Source: Citrobacter sp. On2M (lineage in GTDB: Bacteria; Pseudomonadota; Gammaproteobacteria; Enterobacterales; Enterobacteriaceae). Taken from it: a stretch of DNA of 64,000 nucleotides. The stretch spans positions 1,296,882 to 1,360,881 of the forward strand of contig NZ_WPCV01000002.1 in assembly GCF_018035235.1 (NCBI RefSeq), given 5' to 3'. The notes below the pieces were generated by a model that saw only the letters and a list, made by a program, of their open reading frames with translations, did no database searches and was not told the origin of the DNA. Within the stretch, counting starts at the first letter, position 1, and every line of letters begins with the position of its first letter. The position numbers were made by a program, and so were the translations under genes. Shown in pieces: positions 19,326 to 28,280 of this stretch.

Positions 19326-20390
19326 ATGCAGACTTTAACCTCTTTACTCCACACCATACCTTCACCTGATAGTGCCGCGATGCTGCGTGCACAGCAGCAT
19401 ATCGATGGCTTGCTTAAGCCACCGGGAAGTCTTGGTCGGCTCGAGTCACTCGCTGTGCAATTGGCCGGAATGCCCGGCCTGAAGGGCGTTCCGCATGTGA
19501 ATGGCAAAGCGATGCTGGTGATGTGCGCCGATCACGGCGTGTGGGATGAAGGGGTTGCCGTTTCGCCTAAAATCGTCACGGCTATTCAGGCTGCTAATAT
19601 GACGCGTGGGACGACCGGCGTTTGCGTGCTGGCTGCTCAGGCGGGGGCAAAGGTACATGTGATTGATGTCGGTATTGATGCTGAACCTATTCCTGGCGTA
19701 GTAAATATGCGCGTGGCGCGCGGCTGCGGCAATATTGCCCAGGGCCCGGCAATGAGCCGTTCACAGGCCGAGGAGCTACTGCTGGAAGTTATCCGTTATA
19801 CTCATGGACTGGCCAGGGACGGCGTAACGCTGTTTGGGGTCGGTGAACTTGGTATGGCCAACACGACACCCGCGGCGGCAATCGTCAGCGTGCTGACTGG
19901 AAGCGATGCCGAGAATGTGGTCGGTATCGGCGCTAACCTGCCGCTTTCAAGAGTAGGCAATAAAGTAGACGTTGTGCGGCGAGCCATTGCCGTCAATCAA
20001 CCGGATCGCAATGACGGTATTGATGTACTGGCTAAAGTTGGTGGGTTTGATCTTGTCGGCATGGCGGGTGTGATGTTGGGGGCAGCCTCCTGTGGCCTTC
20101 CAGTTGTGCTGGATGGTTTTCTCTCTTACTCTGCTGCGCTGGCAGCCTGCCAGATTGCGCCGCAGATTAAACCCTATCTGATACCGTCACATTTCTCCGC
20201 TGAGAAGGGCGCCCGCACCGCGCTGGCGCATCTTGAACTGGATCCGTATCTCAATATGGGGATGCGTTTGGGGGAAGGCAGCGGGGCCGCTCTGGCGATG
20301 CCAATTATTGAAGCCGCCTGTGCCATGTACAGTAACATGGGGCAGCTAGCCGCCAGCAACATTGTGCTTCCGGATGGGAAGGAAGCATAG
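19326..20390 (+). CDS. cobT: CobT, nicotinate-nucleotide:dimethylbenzimidazole phosphoribosyltransferase
   Basis: Makes alpha-ribazole phosphate from 5,6-dimethylbenzimidazole and nicotinate mononucleotide; last gene of the operon. The product has 354 residues. The catalytic base Glu317 of Salmonella CobT is present in GEGSGAAL (codon 317 is GAA), and the [10 protein letters not shown] motif lies near the N-terminus. It starts 24 bases after cobS, one of the wider gaps in the operon, and is followed by a hairpin terminator at 20399-20422. Confidence 0.97.
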   Translation: MQTLTSLLHTIPSPDSAAMLRAQQHIDGLLKPPGSLGRLESLAVQLAGMPGLKGVPHVNGKAMLVMCADHGVWDEGVAVSPKIVTAIQAANMTRGTTGVCVLAAQAGAKVHVIDVGIDAEPIPGVVNMRVARGCGNIAQGPAMSRSQAEELLLEVIRYTHGLARDGVTLFGVGELGMANTTPAAAIVSVLTGSDAENVVGIGANLPLSRVGNKVDVVRRAIAVNQPDRNDGIDVLAKVGGFDLVGMAGVMLGAASCGLPVVLDGFLSYSAALAACQIAPQIKPYLIPSHFSAEKGARTALAHLELDPYLNMGMRLGEGSGAALAMPIIEAACAMYSNMGQLAASNIVLPDGKEA

Positions 20391-20398
20391 CCAGCTGT

Positions 20399-20422
20399 AA
20401 CCCCGTTTGAGTGCGGGGTTTT
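20399..20422 (+). terminator. Rho-independent terminator of the cob operon
   Basis: Inverted repeat AACCCCG / CGGGGTT with an 8-base loop followed by TT, eight bases after the cobT stop. It ends the cbi-cob transcription unit. Confidence 0.85.
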
Positions 20423-20506
20423 CATCAGCCAACTCGATGTAACTCCCTAAAACAGATAAAAAAGCTATACTTAACGGATATCGGCTGCGACGAAGGAAAG
20501 GAAAAA

Positions 20507-21436
20507 ATGCGTCGGGTAAAACTGATTTTTGCGCTTTTTGCACTGCTTGTGAGTCAGGGATCACAAGCAGTGAGTTATCCGCTGCCGCCAGAAGGCAGTC
20601 GCCTGGTGGGCACCCCTCTGACAATCACTATTCCAGATGGCAATACTCAACCGCTGGAAGCCTTTGCCGCGCAGTACGGGCAGGGGTTGAGTAACATGCT
20701 TGAAGCCAATCCCGGCGTGGATGTTTTTCTGCCTAAGTCTGGTTCAACGTTGGTTGTGCCACAGCAATTGATATTACCCGATACCGTACGCGAGGGGATT
20801 GTCATCAATGTCGCAGAAATGCGTCTTTACTATTATCCCGCTGGCGGCAATACGGTTGAAGTTTTGCCCATCGGTATTGGTCAGGCGGGCAGAGAAACGC
20901 CGCGCAATTGGGTGACGGCGGTAGAACGTAAGCAGGAAGCGCCGAGCTGGACGCCGACGCCTAATACCCGACGTGAATACGCGGCTCGCGGGGAAAGTTT
21001 GCCGGCATTTGTTCCTGCAGGGCCAGATAACCCGATGGGGTTGTATGCGATTTATATCGGCAGGCTTTATGCCATTCATGGCACAAATGCGAATTTCGGT
21101 ATTGGTCTGCGGGTAAGCCAGGGTTGCATCCGTTTGCGTAACGACGACATTAAATATCTGTTTGATACCGTACCGGTAGGGACGCGTGTGCAACTGATAG
21201 ACCGACCGGTGAAATACAGCGTAGAGCCGGACGGGAGTCGCTGGGTGGAAGTACACGAACCCTTGTCAAGAAACCGTTCGGAATACGAGTCTGACAGAAA
21301 GGTTCCCTTGCCGGTCACTCCCGCGCTGCGCACTTTCATTAGCGGGAATGACGTGGATGTGAGTCGCGGCAATCAGGCGCTGGAGAGACGCTCCGGTATG
21401 CCGGTGAACATCAGCCTGGTACAGAAACATTATTAA
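20507..21436 (+). CDS. ldtA: LdtA (ErfK), L,D-transpeptidase anchoring Braun lipoprotein
   Basis: Periplasmic L,D-transpeptidase of the YbiS/ErfK group, which links Lpp to meso-diaminopimelate of peptidoglycan. The 309 residues comprise a signal peptide (about 1-22, ending near QAVS), a LysM-like region ([18 protein letters not shown]), and a YkuD catalytic domain with [11 protein letters not shown] and nucleophile Cys207 in [11 protein letters not shown]. The start at 20507 has an AAGGAAAGG ribosome site; an in-frame start at 20411 would spoil the signal peptide. It is close to E. coli ErfK throughout. Confidence 0.96.
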   Translation: MRRVKLIFALFALLVSQGSQAVSYPLPPEGSRLVGTPLTITIPDGNTQPLEAFAAQYGQGLSNMLEANPGVDVFLPKSGSTLVVPQQLILPDTVREGIVINVAEMRLYYYPAGGNTVEVLPIGIGQAGRETPRNWVTAVERKQEAPSWTPTPNTRREYAARGESLPAFVPAGPDNPMGLYAIYIGRLYAIHGTNANFGIGLRVSQGCIRLRNDDIKYLFDTVPVGTRVQLIDRPVKYSVEPDGSRWVEVHEPLSRNRSEYESDRKVPLPVTPALRTFISGNDVDVSRGNQALERRSGMPVNISLVQKHY

Positions 21437-21443
21437 TTTTCAG

Positions 21444-21485
21444 GGCGACCCTGGTGACCTTCAGGTCGGATGGGTCGCTTTTTTT
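21444..21485. terminator. Terminator between convergent ldtA and iron-transport genes
   Basis: GCGACCC (21445-21451) pairs with GGGTCGC (21472-21478) and is followed by a run of eight T. It terminates ldtA; the left arm and loop lie over and just beyond the 3' end of the ABC ATPase gene, so it may also serve that strand weakly. Confidence 0.7.
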
Positions 21486-22144
21486 ATTTGATACTGCCCC
21501 ATTTTTACCACGCCAATATGGTCTGCCATCAGCTGCGCTTCGTGTTCGCTGTGGGTAACCAGCAGTGCCGTTTGCCCGGCCGCGCGCAAAATATCCCGCA
21601 CCTCGTTGCCAAGACGCTCACGTGTACGCTTATCAAGGCTGGAAAAAGGTTCGTCGAGCAACAGGATTTCTGGATGCGGGGCCAGCGCCCGTGCCAGCGC
21701 GATACGCTGCTGCTGACCGCCGGAAAGTTCATGCGGATACCGGCTGGCATGGCTGTGTAGTTCCACCATTTTTAACAGCTCCTCCACACGGAACTTTTGC
21801 TCTTCACGCGGCATGCGTCGCAACCCAAAGGCCACATTTTGCTGCGCCGTCAAATGGGGGAATAAGGCGTATTCCTGAAAGACCATGCCGACATGCCGTT
21901 TTTCCGGTGGCAGATGAACACCGTGGCCAGCCACGCGGCGCTGCGACACAAAAATCTCTCCGCTGCGTAGTCGTTCAAATCCGGCAACTGCGCGTAACAC
22001 CGTGGTTTTTCCGCAGCCTGAAGCGCCCAGCAGACAGGCGATTTCCCCTTTACGTACCGACATTGAAAATCCGTGCAGTACCGATTGCTGGCTGTTGCCG
22101 TAGGCAACATGCACATCCCGGAGTTGTAATGCAATTTCTGACAT
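21461..22144 (-). CDS. Ferric-iron ABC transporter ATPase (FbpC-like)
   Basis: ATP-binding subunit (227 residues) of an iron(III) importer. Walker A GASGCGKTT near residue 38, Q-loop VFQEYALFPHLTA, signature ELSGGQQQRIALARAL and Walker B ILLLDEPFSSLD are intact. It is shorter than typical FbpC (about 350 residues) and lacks most of the C-terminal regulatory domain. The ATG at 22144 follows the permease stop by 10 bases; a GTG at 22162 would overlap the permease gene. Third gene of a substrate-binding, permease, ATPase operon. Confidence 0.88.
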   Translation of the reverse strand: MSEIALQLRDVHVAYGNSQQSVLHGFSMSVRKGEIACLLGASGCGKTTVLRAVAGFERLRSGEIFVSQRRVAGHGVHLPPEKRHVGMVFQEYALFPHLTAQQNVAFGLRRMPREEQKFRVEELLKMVELHSHASRYPHELSGGQQQRIALARALAPHPEILLLDEPFSSLDKRTRERLGNEVRDILRAAGQTALLVTHSEHEAQLMADHIGVVKMGQYQIKKATHPT

Positions 22145-22154
22145 TGTTGATCTC

Positions 22155-23843
22155 TTAACCACGGCGAGTCATCTGGTGACGCACCAACAAAATAACCGGT
22201 AGCGTACCTGCTAAAACAATCATTAGCGCGGCGATAGCACCTTCTTCATAGGTTCCACGCGCAGCTTCTGCATACAGCAACGTTGCCAGCGTTTCGAAAT
22301 TTACTGGTCGTAAAAGCAGCGTTGTGGGCAGCTCTTTCATGGCATCGGCAAAAACCAGCAGGGCGCTACTCACTAACGCCGGGCGCAGCAATGGAAAATG
22401 AACCCGTGCAAATGTCCCTATACCATTCTCACCCAACAGTCGCGAAGCCTGTTCCAGGGATGGCGGAATACGTCCCAGGCCGGAGTCCAGAGCGCCGATG
22501 GCAATCGCTTGAAAACGCATGGCACAGCAAATTACCAGCAGGATCCCGGCAGACATCAGCGGCAGGCCGCGAACATCCAGTAAATCTGCTAACCAACGGT
22601 CGACGGCCATGGCGGGGGTTAAAAACCCAATCGCCAGAATTGTACCGGGAACCGCATAGCCTAAAGAGGCCAGACGCATCACGCCGCGACGAAATCCTGG
22701 CATGGTGTTGTCTGCGGCGCTATGACGCGCGCTCCAGGCCACTAACATACTGACGCAAACCACCACCAGCGTGGTTCCCGCTGCCAGTGATAACGTATTT
22801 TGTAATGCAGACAGTAACGAGGAGGAGACAGGGTTCTCGTCGCCTATGCGTTTAGCGCTTTCCCAGATTAAAAACAGGACCGGGGCCAAAAAGCCCAGCA
22901 CAACCGGCAGCGAAATAACGATACCAAGTAGCCAGCCCCGCCAGCCCTGCACGCGAGTGGGTTGAATTTCCCGCAGGCTCCTGCTGCTGAATCCCTGCTT
23001 TCTACGGCCGTAAAATTCCAGCGTCAGAATCAAGAATATAAACATCAGCATCATACAGGCGATTTGTGCAGCGGCTGATAAATCTGAGCGAGAGATCCAC
23101 GTGGTGTACACGGTAACGGTCAACGTTTGAACTCCGAGGAATTCCGATGCGCCGATATCGTTAAGCGTTTCCAGCAGCGCCAGACTGATCCCAACGGCCA
23201 GTGCCGGACGTGCCATGGGAAGAACAACGCGAAAAAAGGTTCCGGTAGCGCTACATCCCAACGTACGTGCGGCTTCCAGTAAATGGGCCGGCTGGCTGAT
23301 AAACATGGCACGGGTTGTCAGATAGACGTAAGGATAAAGTACTAAGCCGAGCAGAAGGATTGCGCCGGAAAGGGAACGTAAATCGGGCAAGCGAAACTGT
23401 CTCGGGCTGTCAAAGCCCAATAAGAAACGAATAAAGGTTTGCAGAGGGCCAATTGGGTGCAGCAGATCGAGCCAGGCAAAGGCAACGATGTAAGTCGGCA
23501 TCGCCAGCGGCAACAGCAGCGCCCAACTGAGAATTTTGCGCCCAGGAAAATCCCATGCCGTTACCGCCCATGCGCTGCCTACGCCAATGACGCCGACCAT
23601 TACCGCGACACCTGCCAGCAACAGCACGGTGTTTTTTAGCGCTGAAGGCAGTACATATGTCATGAGATTATCCCAGTGGGATAAATCGGCCTGAGTGGCT
23701 TGCCAGATCAGTGCAACGATAGGGGTCAGGACGCCAAGTGCTATGCACAGCGCGCCAAGATGCAGTGGCGTTAATAATGACTGCGGCCCGGAAACCAGGC
23801 CGCGTAACGTCGGAACCTGCAGAGGTTTATTGATCGAATCCAA
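22155..23843 (-). CDS. Ferric-iron ABC transporter permease (FbpB-like, two fused halves)
   Basis: Inner-membrane permease of 562 residues with about twelve spans and two MetI-type domains (about residues 60-270 and 345-555). The coupling loops (for example LLEAARTLGCSATGTFFRVVLP and its second-half counterpart near GIPPSLEQASRLLG, written here approximately) mark the ATPase contact sites. This fused form is usual for FbpB/AfuB/SfuB. The likely start is TTG at 23843, overlapping the binding-protein gene by 17 bases; no ATG lies near the expected N-terminus. Function is assigned by family and operon context. Confidence 0.86.
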   Translation of the reverse strand: MDSINKPLQVPTLRGLVSGPQSLLTPLHLGALCIALGVLTPIVALIWQATQADLSHWDNLMTYVLPSALKNTVLLLAGVAVMVGVIGVGSAWAVTAWDFPGRKILSWALLLPLAMPTYIVAFAWLDLLHPIGPLQTFIRFLLGFDSPRQFRLPDLRSLSGAILLLGLVLYPYVYLTTRAMFISQPAHLLEAARTLGCSATGTFFRVVLPMARPALAVGISLALLETLNDIGASEFLGVQTLTVTVYTTWISRSDLSAAAQIACMMLMFIFLILTLEFYGRRKQGFSSRSLREIQPTRVQGWRGWLLGIVISLPVVLGFLAPVLFLIWESAKRIGDENPVSSSLLSALQNTLSLAAGTTLVVVCVSMLVAWSARHSAADNTMPGFRRGVMRLASLGYAVPGTILAIGFLTPAMAVDRWLADLLDVRGLPLMSAGILLVICCAMRFQAIAIGALDSGLGRIPPSLEQASRLLGENGIGTFARVHFPLLRPALVSSALLVFADAMKELPTTLLLRPVNFETLATLLYAEAARGTYEEGAIAALMIVLAGTLPVILLVRHQMTRRG

Positions 23844-24864
23844 CTTTATCTACCAGCAGACTAGCCTGTTTACGATACTTCACGATTTCGATTAGCGGCG
23901 TTTTATCAACGTCGATTTCACCAATTGTGGCGCTGATAACCGGGTCAAGCGTCACGCCTTTCAGTACCGGATATTCAAAATTCGCTTTCGCATATTGTTG
24001 TTGAGCTGGTGCGGAAACCAGGTACTCCAAGAGTTTAACCGCATCGGCTTTATTTGGCGCATAGCGGGCTACGGCAGCGCCGCTGATGTTAACGTGCGTT
24101 CCGCCATTTTCAAAGGTAGGTTTTACAACTTTAATGGCATCGCCCCACTGACGAGCATCGCTGCCTTCTTTGGCGTTTTTCATATGGCCGACGTAATAGG
24201 AGTTAGCCAGACCAATATCACATATTCCACCGAGGATATCGCGAGCAACGTCACGGTCGCCGCCGGTCGCTTTACGTGCCAGATTGGCCTTCACGCCGCG
24301 CAGCCATTCTTCCGTTTTGACTTCACCGTGATGGGCAATCATCGCGGCGATCAACGCCGTATTGTACGGATGCTGACCGGAACGAATACAAACCTTACCT
24401 TTGTACTCGGGGCTGGCGAGCTGTTCGTAGTGCCAGTTATCGATTGGCAGCGACTTCTCGGCATACAGAACGCGGGCGCGCATAGAAAGCGCAAACCACT
24501 GATTATCCGCACCGCGCAGGTTGGCAGGTATGGCGGTTTTTAGCGCTTCGGATTCTACCGGTTGGGTAACACCCGCTTCCACTAAGTCAATGAGATTACC
24601 GGCATCGACGGTCATCAGCAGGTCGGCAGGGGAGTTTTTGCCTTCAGCTTTAACACGCTCAAGCATACCGTCCTTGATGTAGACCGTACTCACTTTGATA
24701 CCGCTGGTGTTAGTCCAGCTATCAAGTAAAGGTTGGATCAGGCCCGGTTCGCGGGTGGTGTATAGCGTTAATGTTTCCTGAGCGAAAGCCGGCAGGCTAA
24801 CAGAGAAAATCAGGGCAGAGGCAAGCGTGATTCGGCGCAGTCCGGTGCGAGGTAGAGCATTCAT
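23827..24864 (-). CDS. Ferric-iron ABC transporter periplasmic binding protein (FbpA/FutA-like)
   Basis: Periplasmic iron(III)-binding protein of 345 residues. A signal peptide (about 1-28, ending LPAFAQ) precedes a mature N-terminus ETLTLYTTREPGLIQPLLDSW, typical of the FbpA/IdiA/FutA group. The adjacent tyrosines in LANSYYVGH are the iron ligands of this family. It is the first gene of the operon, behind a Fur-like site at 24938-24970, so iron-repressed expression is expected. The operon lies between ldtA and tRNA-Asn, away from siderophore genes, so the substrate could be free ferric iron or a ferric chelate. Confidence 0.88.
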   Translation of the reverse strand: MNALPRTGLRRITLASALIFSVSLPAFAQETLTLYTTREPGLIQPLLDSWTNTSGIKVSTVYIKDGMLERVKAEGKNSPADLLMTVDAGNLIDLVEAGVTQPVESEALKTAIPANLRGADNQWFALSMRARVLYAEKSLPIDNWHYEQLASPEYKGKVCIRSGQHPYNTALIAAMIAHHGEVKTEEWLRGVKANLARKATGGDRDVARDILGGICDIGLANSYYVGHMKNAKEGSDARQWGDAIKVVKPTFENGGTHVNISGAAVARYAPNKADAVKLLEYLVSAPAQQQYAKANFEYPVLKGVTLDPVISATIGEIDVDKTPLIEIVKYRKQASLLVDKVGFDQ

Positions 24865-24937
24865 CGTTTTTATCCCAGAGTAATTGGAACATACAGTGAA
24901 CCGAGCAGGGGCTCGTTCTTATGGCTTGCGTACAATA

Positions 24938-24970
24938 AATGATAATCACTAACACTTACAATCATTGCAA
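24938..24970 (-). promoter_or_regulatory. Fur-box-like operator upstream of the iron transporter
   Basis: The stretch TGATAATCACTAACACTTAC followed by AATCATTGC contains two approximate GATAAT/ATCATT hexamer pairs of the Fur consensus, 75-105 bases before the start of the iron-binding-protein gene, in an otherwise AT-rich region. The match is partial. Confidence 0.55.
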
Positions 24971-25085
24971 AGTGTAAATAATTTACATTTACATAACTTT
25001 AATCAACGATGTGATATGGCGTGGAATGGGGATGTTATGACAGGCAGGCCGCTTAAAGGGGATGTTTTAAGGCGGATTTAAATGC

Positions 25086-25118
25086 AAAAAGCCTGCTTAG
25101 TTTCCTGAGCAGGCTTCT
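25086..25118 (-). terminator. Terminator of tRNA-Asn
   Basis: On the minus strand, GCCTGCT / AGCAGGC form a hairpin with a 10-base loop followed by a T-run, six bases beyond the 3' end of the tRNA. Confidence 0.8.
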
Positions 25119-25124
25119 TAAATT

Positions 25125-25200
25125 TGGCTCCTCTGACTGGACTCGAACCAGTGACATACGGATTAACAGTCCGCCGTTCTACCGACTGAACTACAGAGGA
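25125..25200 (-). tRNA. tRNA-Asn (anticodon GTT)
   Basis: A 76-base cloverleaf on the minus strand starting TCCTCTGTAGTTCAGTCGGT and ending in encoded CCA. The anticodon loop CTGTTAA gives GTT, and the T-arm GGTTCGAGTCC is canonical. E. coli and Salmonella carry an asn tRNA at this position beside mtfA. Confidence 0.97.
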
Positions 25201-25299
25201 ATCGTGTGAACGAGGCGCATATTACTGACCTCATCATGAGGTGTCAACAGTAAAATTAGTACGTCATTTCAATTGGTTAATTAATCTTCAAATTCAGTG

Positions 25300-26097
25300 T
25301 TAATGCACATTTGGTGAGCGATAATCGTCGTCTTCTCGGGTATCGCGTAACCGCTCCATAGGGTTCTGGCGATAAAATTGGTTGAAACGTTGCCATAAGG
25401 CAGGAAAACGCGGAGCAAATAATTCAGGCGCGCTGAAAAAATACTCGGATAACACGGCAAAGCATTCGGCCGGGTCCGTTGCTGCGTAGGCATCTATGCT
25501 ACATGCGGTTTCACCAACCAGATCGATTTCATCCTGAATGTTGTTCATTGCGGCATGCAGATCGTGTTCCCAACCGGCAATATCGCGCAGGGGGATCGCC
25601 GGAACACCGCTGGCGCGATCGCCGTTACGCATATCAAGCTTATGCGCCACTTCATGGATGATCAGATTAAAGCCGGAGGCATCAAAGGAATCCTGAATAT
25701 CAAGCCAATTGAGGATTATCGGGCCTTGCTGCCAGCTCTGTCCGGATTGTACAACGCGTTGATTATGCACCAACCCAATATCGTCTTCCCACTCATCGTC
25801 CACGACGAAGGGGGCTGGGTAGATGAGCACTTCGTGAAACCCGTCGAGCCACTCGATCCCTAATTCCAGAACAGGTAAACAGAAAAGCAGAGCAATACGT
25901 GCACTTTTCAGCGGGTCCAGCTCAAACCCCTGCAGTGCGACCAGTCTTTTTTGTTGCAAAAAGCGCTCGCCAAGGGCGATAAGTCTGGCTTGTTCTTGCT
26001 CGGTGAGATTTACAAGAAGGGGAATGGCCAGGGCGTCATCCCACGGCCAGTCATCACTCCGGGTTGTTTCTTGTTCTTTCCAGGGCCACTTAATCAT
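25300..26097 (-). CDS. mtfA: MtfA, Mlc-titrating peptidase
   Basis: Zinc aminopeptidase of 265 residues (YeeI) that binds the repressor Mlc and so affects ptsG expression. The metal-binding motif HEVAHKLD occupies residues 148-155 with His148, Glu149 and His152, and the third ligand region [14 protein letters not shown] follows. Length and sequence are the same as E. coli MtfA apart from scattered changes in the first 20 and last 15 residues. It is flanked by tRNA-Asn and tRNA-Ser as in other enterics. Confidence 0.97.
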   Translation of the reverse strand: MIKWPWKEQETTRSDDWPWDDALAIPLLVNLTEQEQARLIALGERFLQQKRLVALQGFELDPLKSARIALLFCLPVLELGIEWLDGFHEVLIYPAPFVVDDEWEDDIGLVHNQRVVQSGQSWQQGPIILNWLDIQDSFDASGFNLIIHEVAHKLDMRNGDRASGVPAIPLRDIAGWEHDLHAAMNNIQDEIDLVGETACSIDAYAATDPAECFAVLSEYFFSAPELFAPRFPALWQRFNQFYRQNPMERLRDTREDDDYRSPNVH

Positions 26098-26190
26098 CGT
26101 TTTGCTCGCAAACTCGTCACTTGAACGAAATTGACGGAACTGGGTCTGTTAAAATGCCAAATTACCTGGCATCATGGCAACCGCTAAAAC

Positions 26191-26280
26191 GGAGAGATGC
26201 CAGAGCGGCTGAATGGACCGGTCTCGAAAACCGGAGTAGGGGCAACTCTACCGGGGGTTCAAATCCCCCTCTCTCCGCCA
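26191..26280 (+). tRNA. serU: tRNA-Ser (anticodon CGA)
   Basis: A 90-base tRNA with the long variable arm of serine tRNAs and encoded CCA. The anticodon loop GTCTCGAAAAC gives CGA, matching E. coli serU. Its 3' part, from the anticodon stem onward, is the attachment site of the integrated element that follows. The gene is intact after integration. Confidence 0.97.
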
Positions 26281-26283
26281 CTA
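26219..26283. repeat. attL: left direct repeat of serU island
   Basis: This 65-base stretch, from the anticodon stem of tRNA-Ser(CGA) to three bases past CCA, recurs at 37576-37640 with a single difference (C at 26243, T at 37600). It is the left boundary of the integrated element. Confidence 0.95.
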
Positions 26284-26399
26284 TTCAAGCACTTATGTCG
26301 TTTCACTACAACGACAGATGTCACACTTGGTAAAGTGTTGGTATATTCGCTTGGTATAAAAACTGATCCCCCTTTCAATATTTTGCAAGGATAGCGGAA

Positions 26400-27323
26400 A
26401 TGACTAAACTCACCAGTCCCAAAACATTGTGTGTTTACTCAGACGAACATCGTCCAGCTACCCTTAATTTTCTTAATTTTATCGATGTTGTTGCAGTTAA
26501 AAATGAGCACGAGCTCACTATTGATCTATCTAAGGTCGTCTACGCGAGCGCGGCTGCGACAGTACTTTTGTTTGCGATAGTTAGCAGAGCTCAGTTAATT
26601 ACAAAAGTCCAAAGTCGCATACGGTTCAAATTTCCTAAAAAAGAAGAAAACCCTGACGGACATAGATGGATCGTCAGCACTGGCTTGTCATCTGCACTAA
26701 CAGCAAATACCTTTAAGAAATTACAAGGTTTAGTTCAGGAAAAAAGATACTATCAATCTGCCGTCGAACCTTTTGAGCATTGGCTTGAGACAGTTACAAC
26801 TCTCCAAGAGAAAGCACTTTTGAATGCCGATGCTTTCGGATTGATGAGTTCAGCATTGAACGAAGCTATGCTTAATGTGTCATACCATGCATATGAGGAT
26901 CCTTGTTTTCAAGGGCAAATTGCAGCATTAGGTGGAAAACGTTGGTGGCAATGCTCATGGTACAGTAAAGAAAAAAATGCCGTAGTTTTCATCATATGTG
27001 ACCTAGGGTTAGGAATACATAGGTCGTTTGGACCAGTGATTGATTCTTCTGGTACGATAGGTGAGAGCATAACCGTTTCAACAGCTTTGTCTTCAGGCCA
27101 TTCTAGACATTTAAATGCTGGACGTGGGAATGGTTCTGAGGATATAAAAAGGCCTATAGGTTCTGGATGTGCGGAGTCCGAAACACTACTAGTATTAACT
27201 GGACACGCCAGATACCGCTATAATTCTAGTGATGGGAAGCCCAATTGTGAGTGGCTGCCTGAGAACATACCAGGAACCCTAATCGAGTGGTCTTTGGTTC
27301 CGAGGAGAGGAGAAGATGATTAA
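26400..27323 (+). CDS. STAS-like / histidine-kinase-type ATPase protein of a three-gene cassette
   Basis: Protein of 307 residues of unknown function. The N-terminal part resembles a STAS-type fold (LTIDLSKVVYASAAATVLLF, residues 39-58). The C-terminal half has the GHKL/HATPase boxes: N-box LNEAMLNVSYHAY (153-165), DLGLGI (201-206), GRGNG (241-245) and the closing strand GTLIEWSL (292-299). No phospho-acceptor histidine domain or transmembrane segment is seen, so it is more like an anti-sigma-type or defence-type ATPase than a sensor kinase. An AGGATAGCGGAA ribosome site precedes the ATG. It overlaps the next gene by eight bases. Base composition is AT-rich compared with the chromosome. Confidence 0.8.
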   Translation: MTKLTSPKTLCVYSDEHRPATLNFLNFIDVVAVKNEHELTIDLSKVVYASAAATVLLFAIVSRAQLITKVQSRIRFKFPKKEENPDGHRWIVSTGLSSALTANTFKKLQGLVQEKRYYQSAVEPFEHWLETVTTLQEKALLNADAFGLMSSALNEAMLNVSYHAYEDPCFQGQIAALGGKRWWQCSWYSKEKNAVVFIICDLGLGIHRSFGPVIDSSGTIGESITVSTALSSGHSRHLNAGRGNGSEDIKRPIGSGCAESETLLVLTGHARYRYNSSDGKPNCEWLPENIPGTLIEWSLVPRRGEDD

Positions 27324-27642
27324 CATCGTCATTGCTAAGGACTTTTCAAAAACCCCATTTGGTCGGTTTGTAAGCGATAGTCCGTATAGTGCTGAAAAGT
27401 TCCGTAAAGACTTCTTGGTCCCCGCTTTACGCGCTGGTGACGAAGAGGTTGTCGTGGACTTCAACGGCATTGCTTTAGGCATAGGATCCTCTTTCCTTGA
27501 AGAAGCCTTTGGTGGGTTAGTTCGAAAAGAGGGACTGCCAAAAGTAGGCATAAAAAAACGCTTAGTGATTAAAAGTGATTTACCATTCTACAAAGAGCAA
27601 ATTGAGCGTTTTATAGACAATGCCGAGCCTGAGAAGGCTTAA
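27316..27642 (+). CDS. DUF4325-family STAS-like small protein
   Basis: A 108-residue protein with the pattern of DUF4325 (STAS-like): N-terminal FGRFVSDSPYSAEKFRKDFL, a central VVVDFNGIALGIGSSFLEEAFGGLVR and a C-terminal helix. In this family the glycine- and serine-rich turn before the helix corresponds to the region phosphorylated in anti-anti-sigma factors. It starts inside the end of the ATPase gene with a strong GGAGAGGAG ribosome site, so the two products are probably made together and may interact. The pairing of an HATPase with DUF4325 recurs in accessory regions of bacterial genomes; the target here is unknown. Confidence 0.8.
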   Translation: MINIVIAKDFSKTPFGRFVSDSPYSAEKFRKDFLVPALRAGDEEVVVDFNGIALGIGSSFLEEAFGGLVRKEGLPKVGIKKRLVIKSDLPFYKEQIERFIDNAEPEKA

Positions 27643-27654
27643 AGGATAGTTTAA

Positions 27655-28278
27655 GTGGTCAAAGAGCAACCTGGGCTACTGGATTTAGTAGCCCAAAATA
27701 CTTGGGTTTTTAGTCTTGCCAGTATAGTTTTAGTATTTATAGGATGGGCTGTTACATATAACAACTCTGCAAAGCTTGCTACTCGCTCTGAAAGCAAATC
27801 TCTCGTTGACGCTCTGTCAAAATTATTGAATGAAGTTAGTGACTTAGCGATTGATTATTGGTTAGATAGATGTAAATCGCCAAAGCCAGTCGTTAAAAAC
27901 ATGAATGGCATCAAGATTAAAACCCAAATTAAGCATGATGAAGCATCCTCACAGATGTTCATCATGACGGTTTTTACAAAAATTAATCAATCTATCAAAT
28001 ACATTGAACTCCTTGATGCAAGGGGCATTCACATTGATAATTTATTCATTGCAGACTTTCTCACAAAAGTAACACTTGACTGCGAAACTGCACATAACAT
28101 GACGCAACAAGAAAGAGCGTCTAGAGTGCAAGAAATCCTTTCCCTTTCAAGCGAGGCTATGAATCAAGTTTATAGTCAATTTCAAAATAATCATTTGCCT
28201 TCAAAGCCGTTACATCTACTGAAATTGCTTAAAGAAAAATGGTCTGTGGTTGAAAAATGGCATAAGAGTTTAGGTTAG
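27655..28278 (+). CDS. Membrane-anchored protein of unknown function, third gene of the cassette
   Basis: A 207-residue protein beginning with GTG at 27655 behind AAAGGATAG. It has one hydrophobic span (about residues 15-36, VFSLASIVLVFIGWAV) followed by a mainly helical, charged cytoplasmic-type domain with no motif I recognise. It starts 12 bases after the DUF4325 gene and ends two bases before the convergent integrase. As the only membrane-bound member of the trio it could be an effector or anchor; that is inference. Confidence 0.75.
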   Translation: MVKEQPGLLDLVAQNTWVFSLASIVLVFIGWAVTYNNSAKLATRSESKSLVDALSKLLNEVSDLAIDYWLDRCKSPKPVVKNMNGIKIKTQIKHDEASSQMFIMTVFTKINQSIKYIELLDARGIHIDNLFIADFLTKVTLDCETAHNMTQQERASRVQEILSLSSEAMNQVYSQFQNNHLPSKPLHLLKLLKEKWSVVEKWHKSLG

Positions 28279-28280
28279 TG

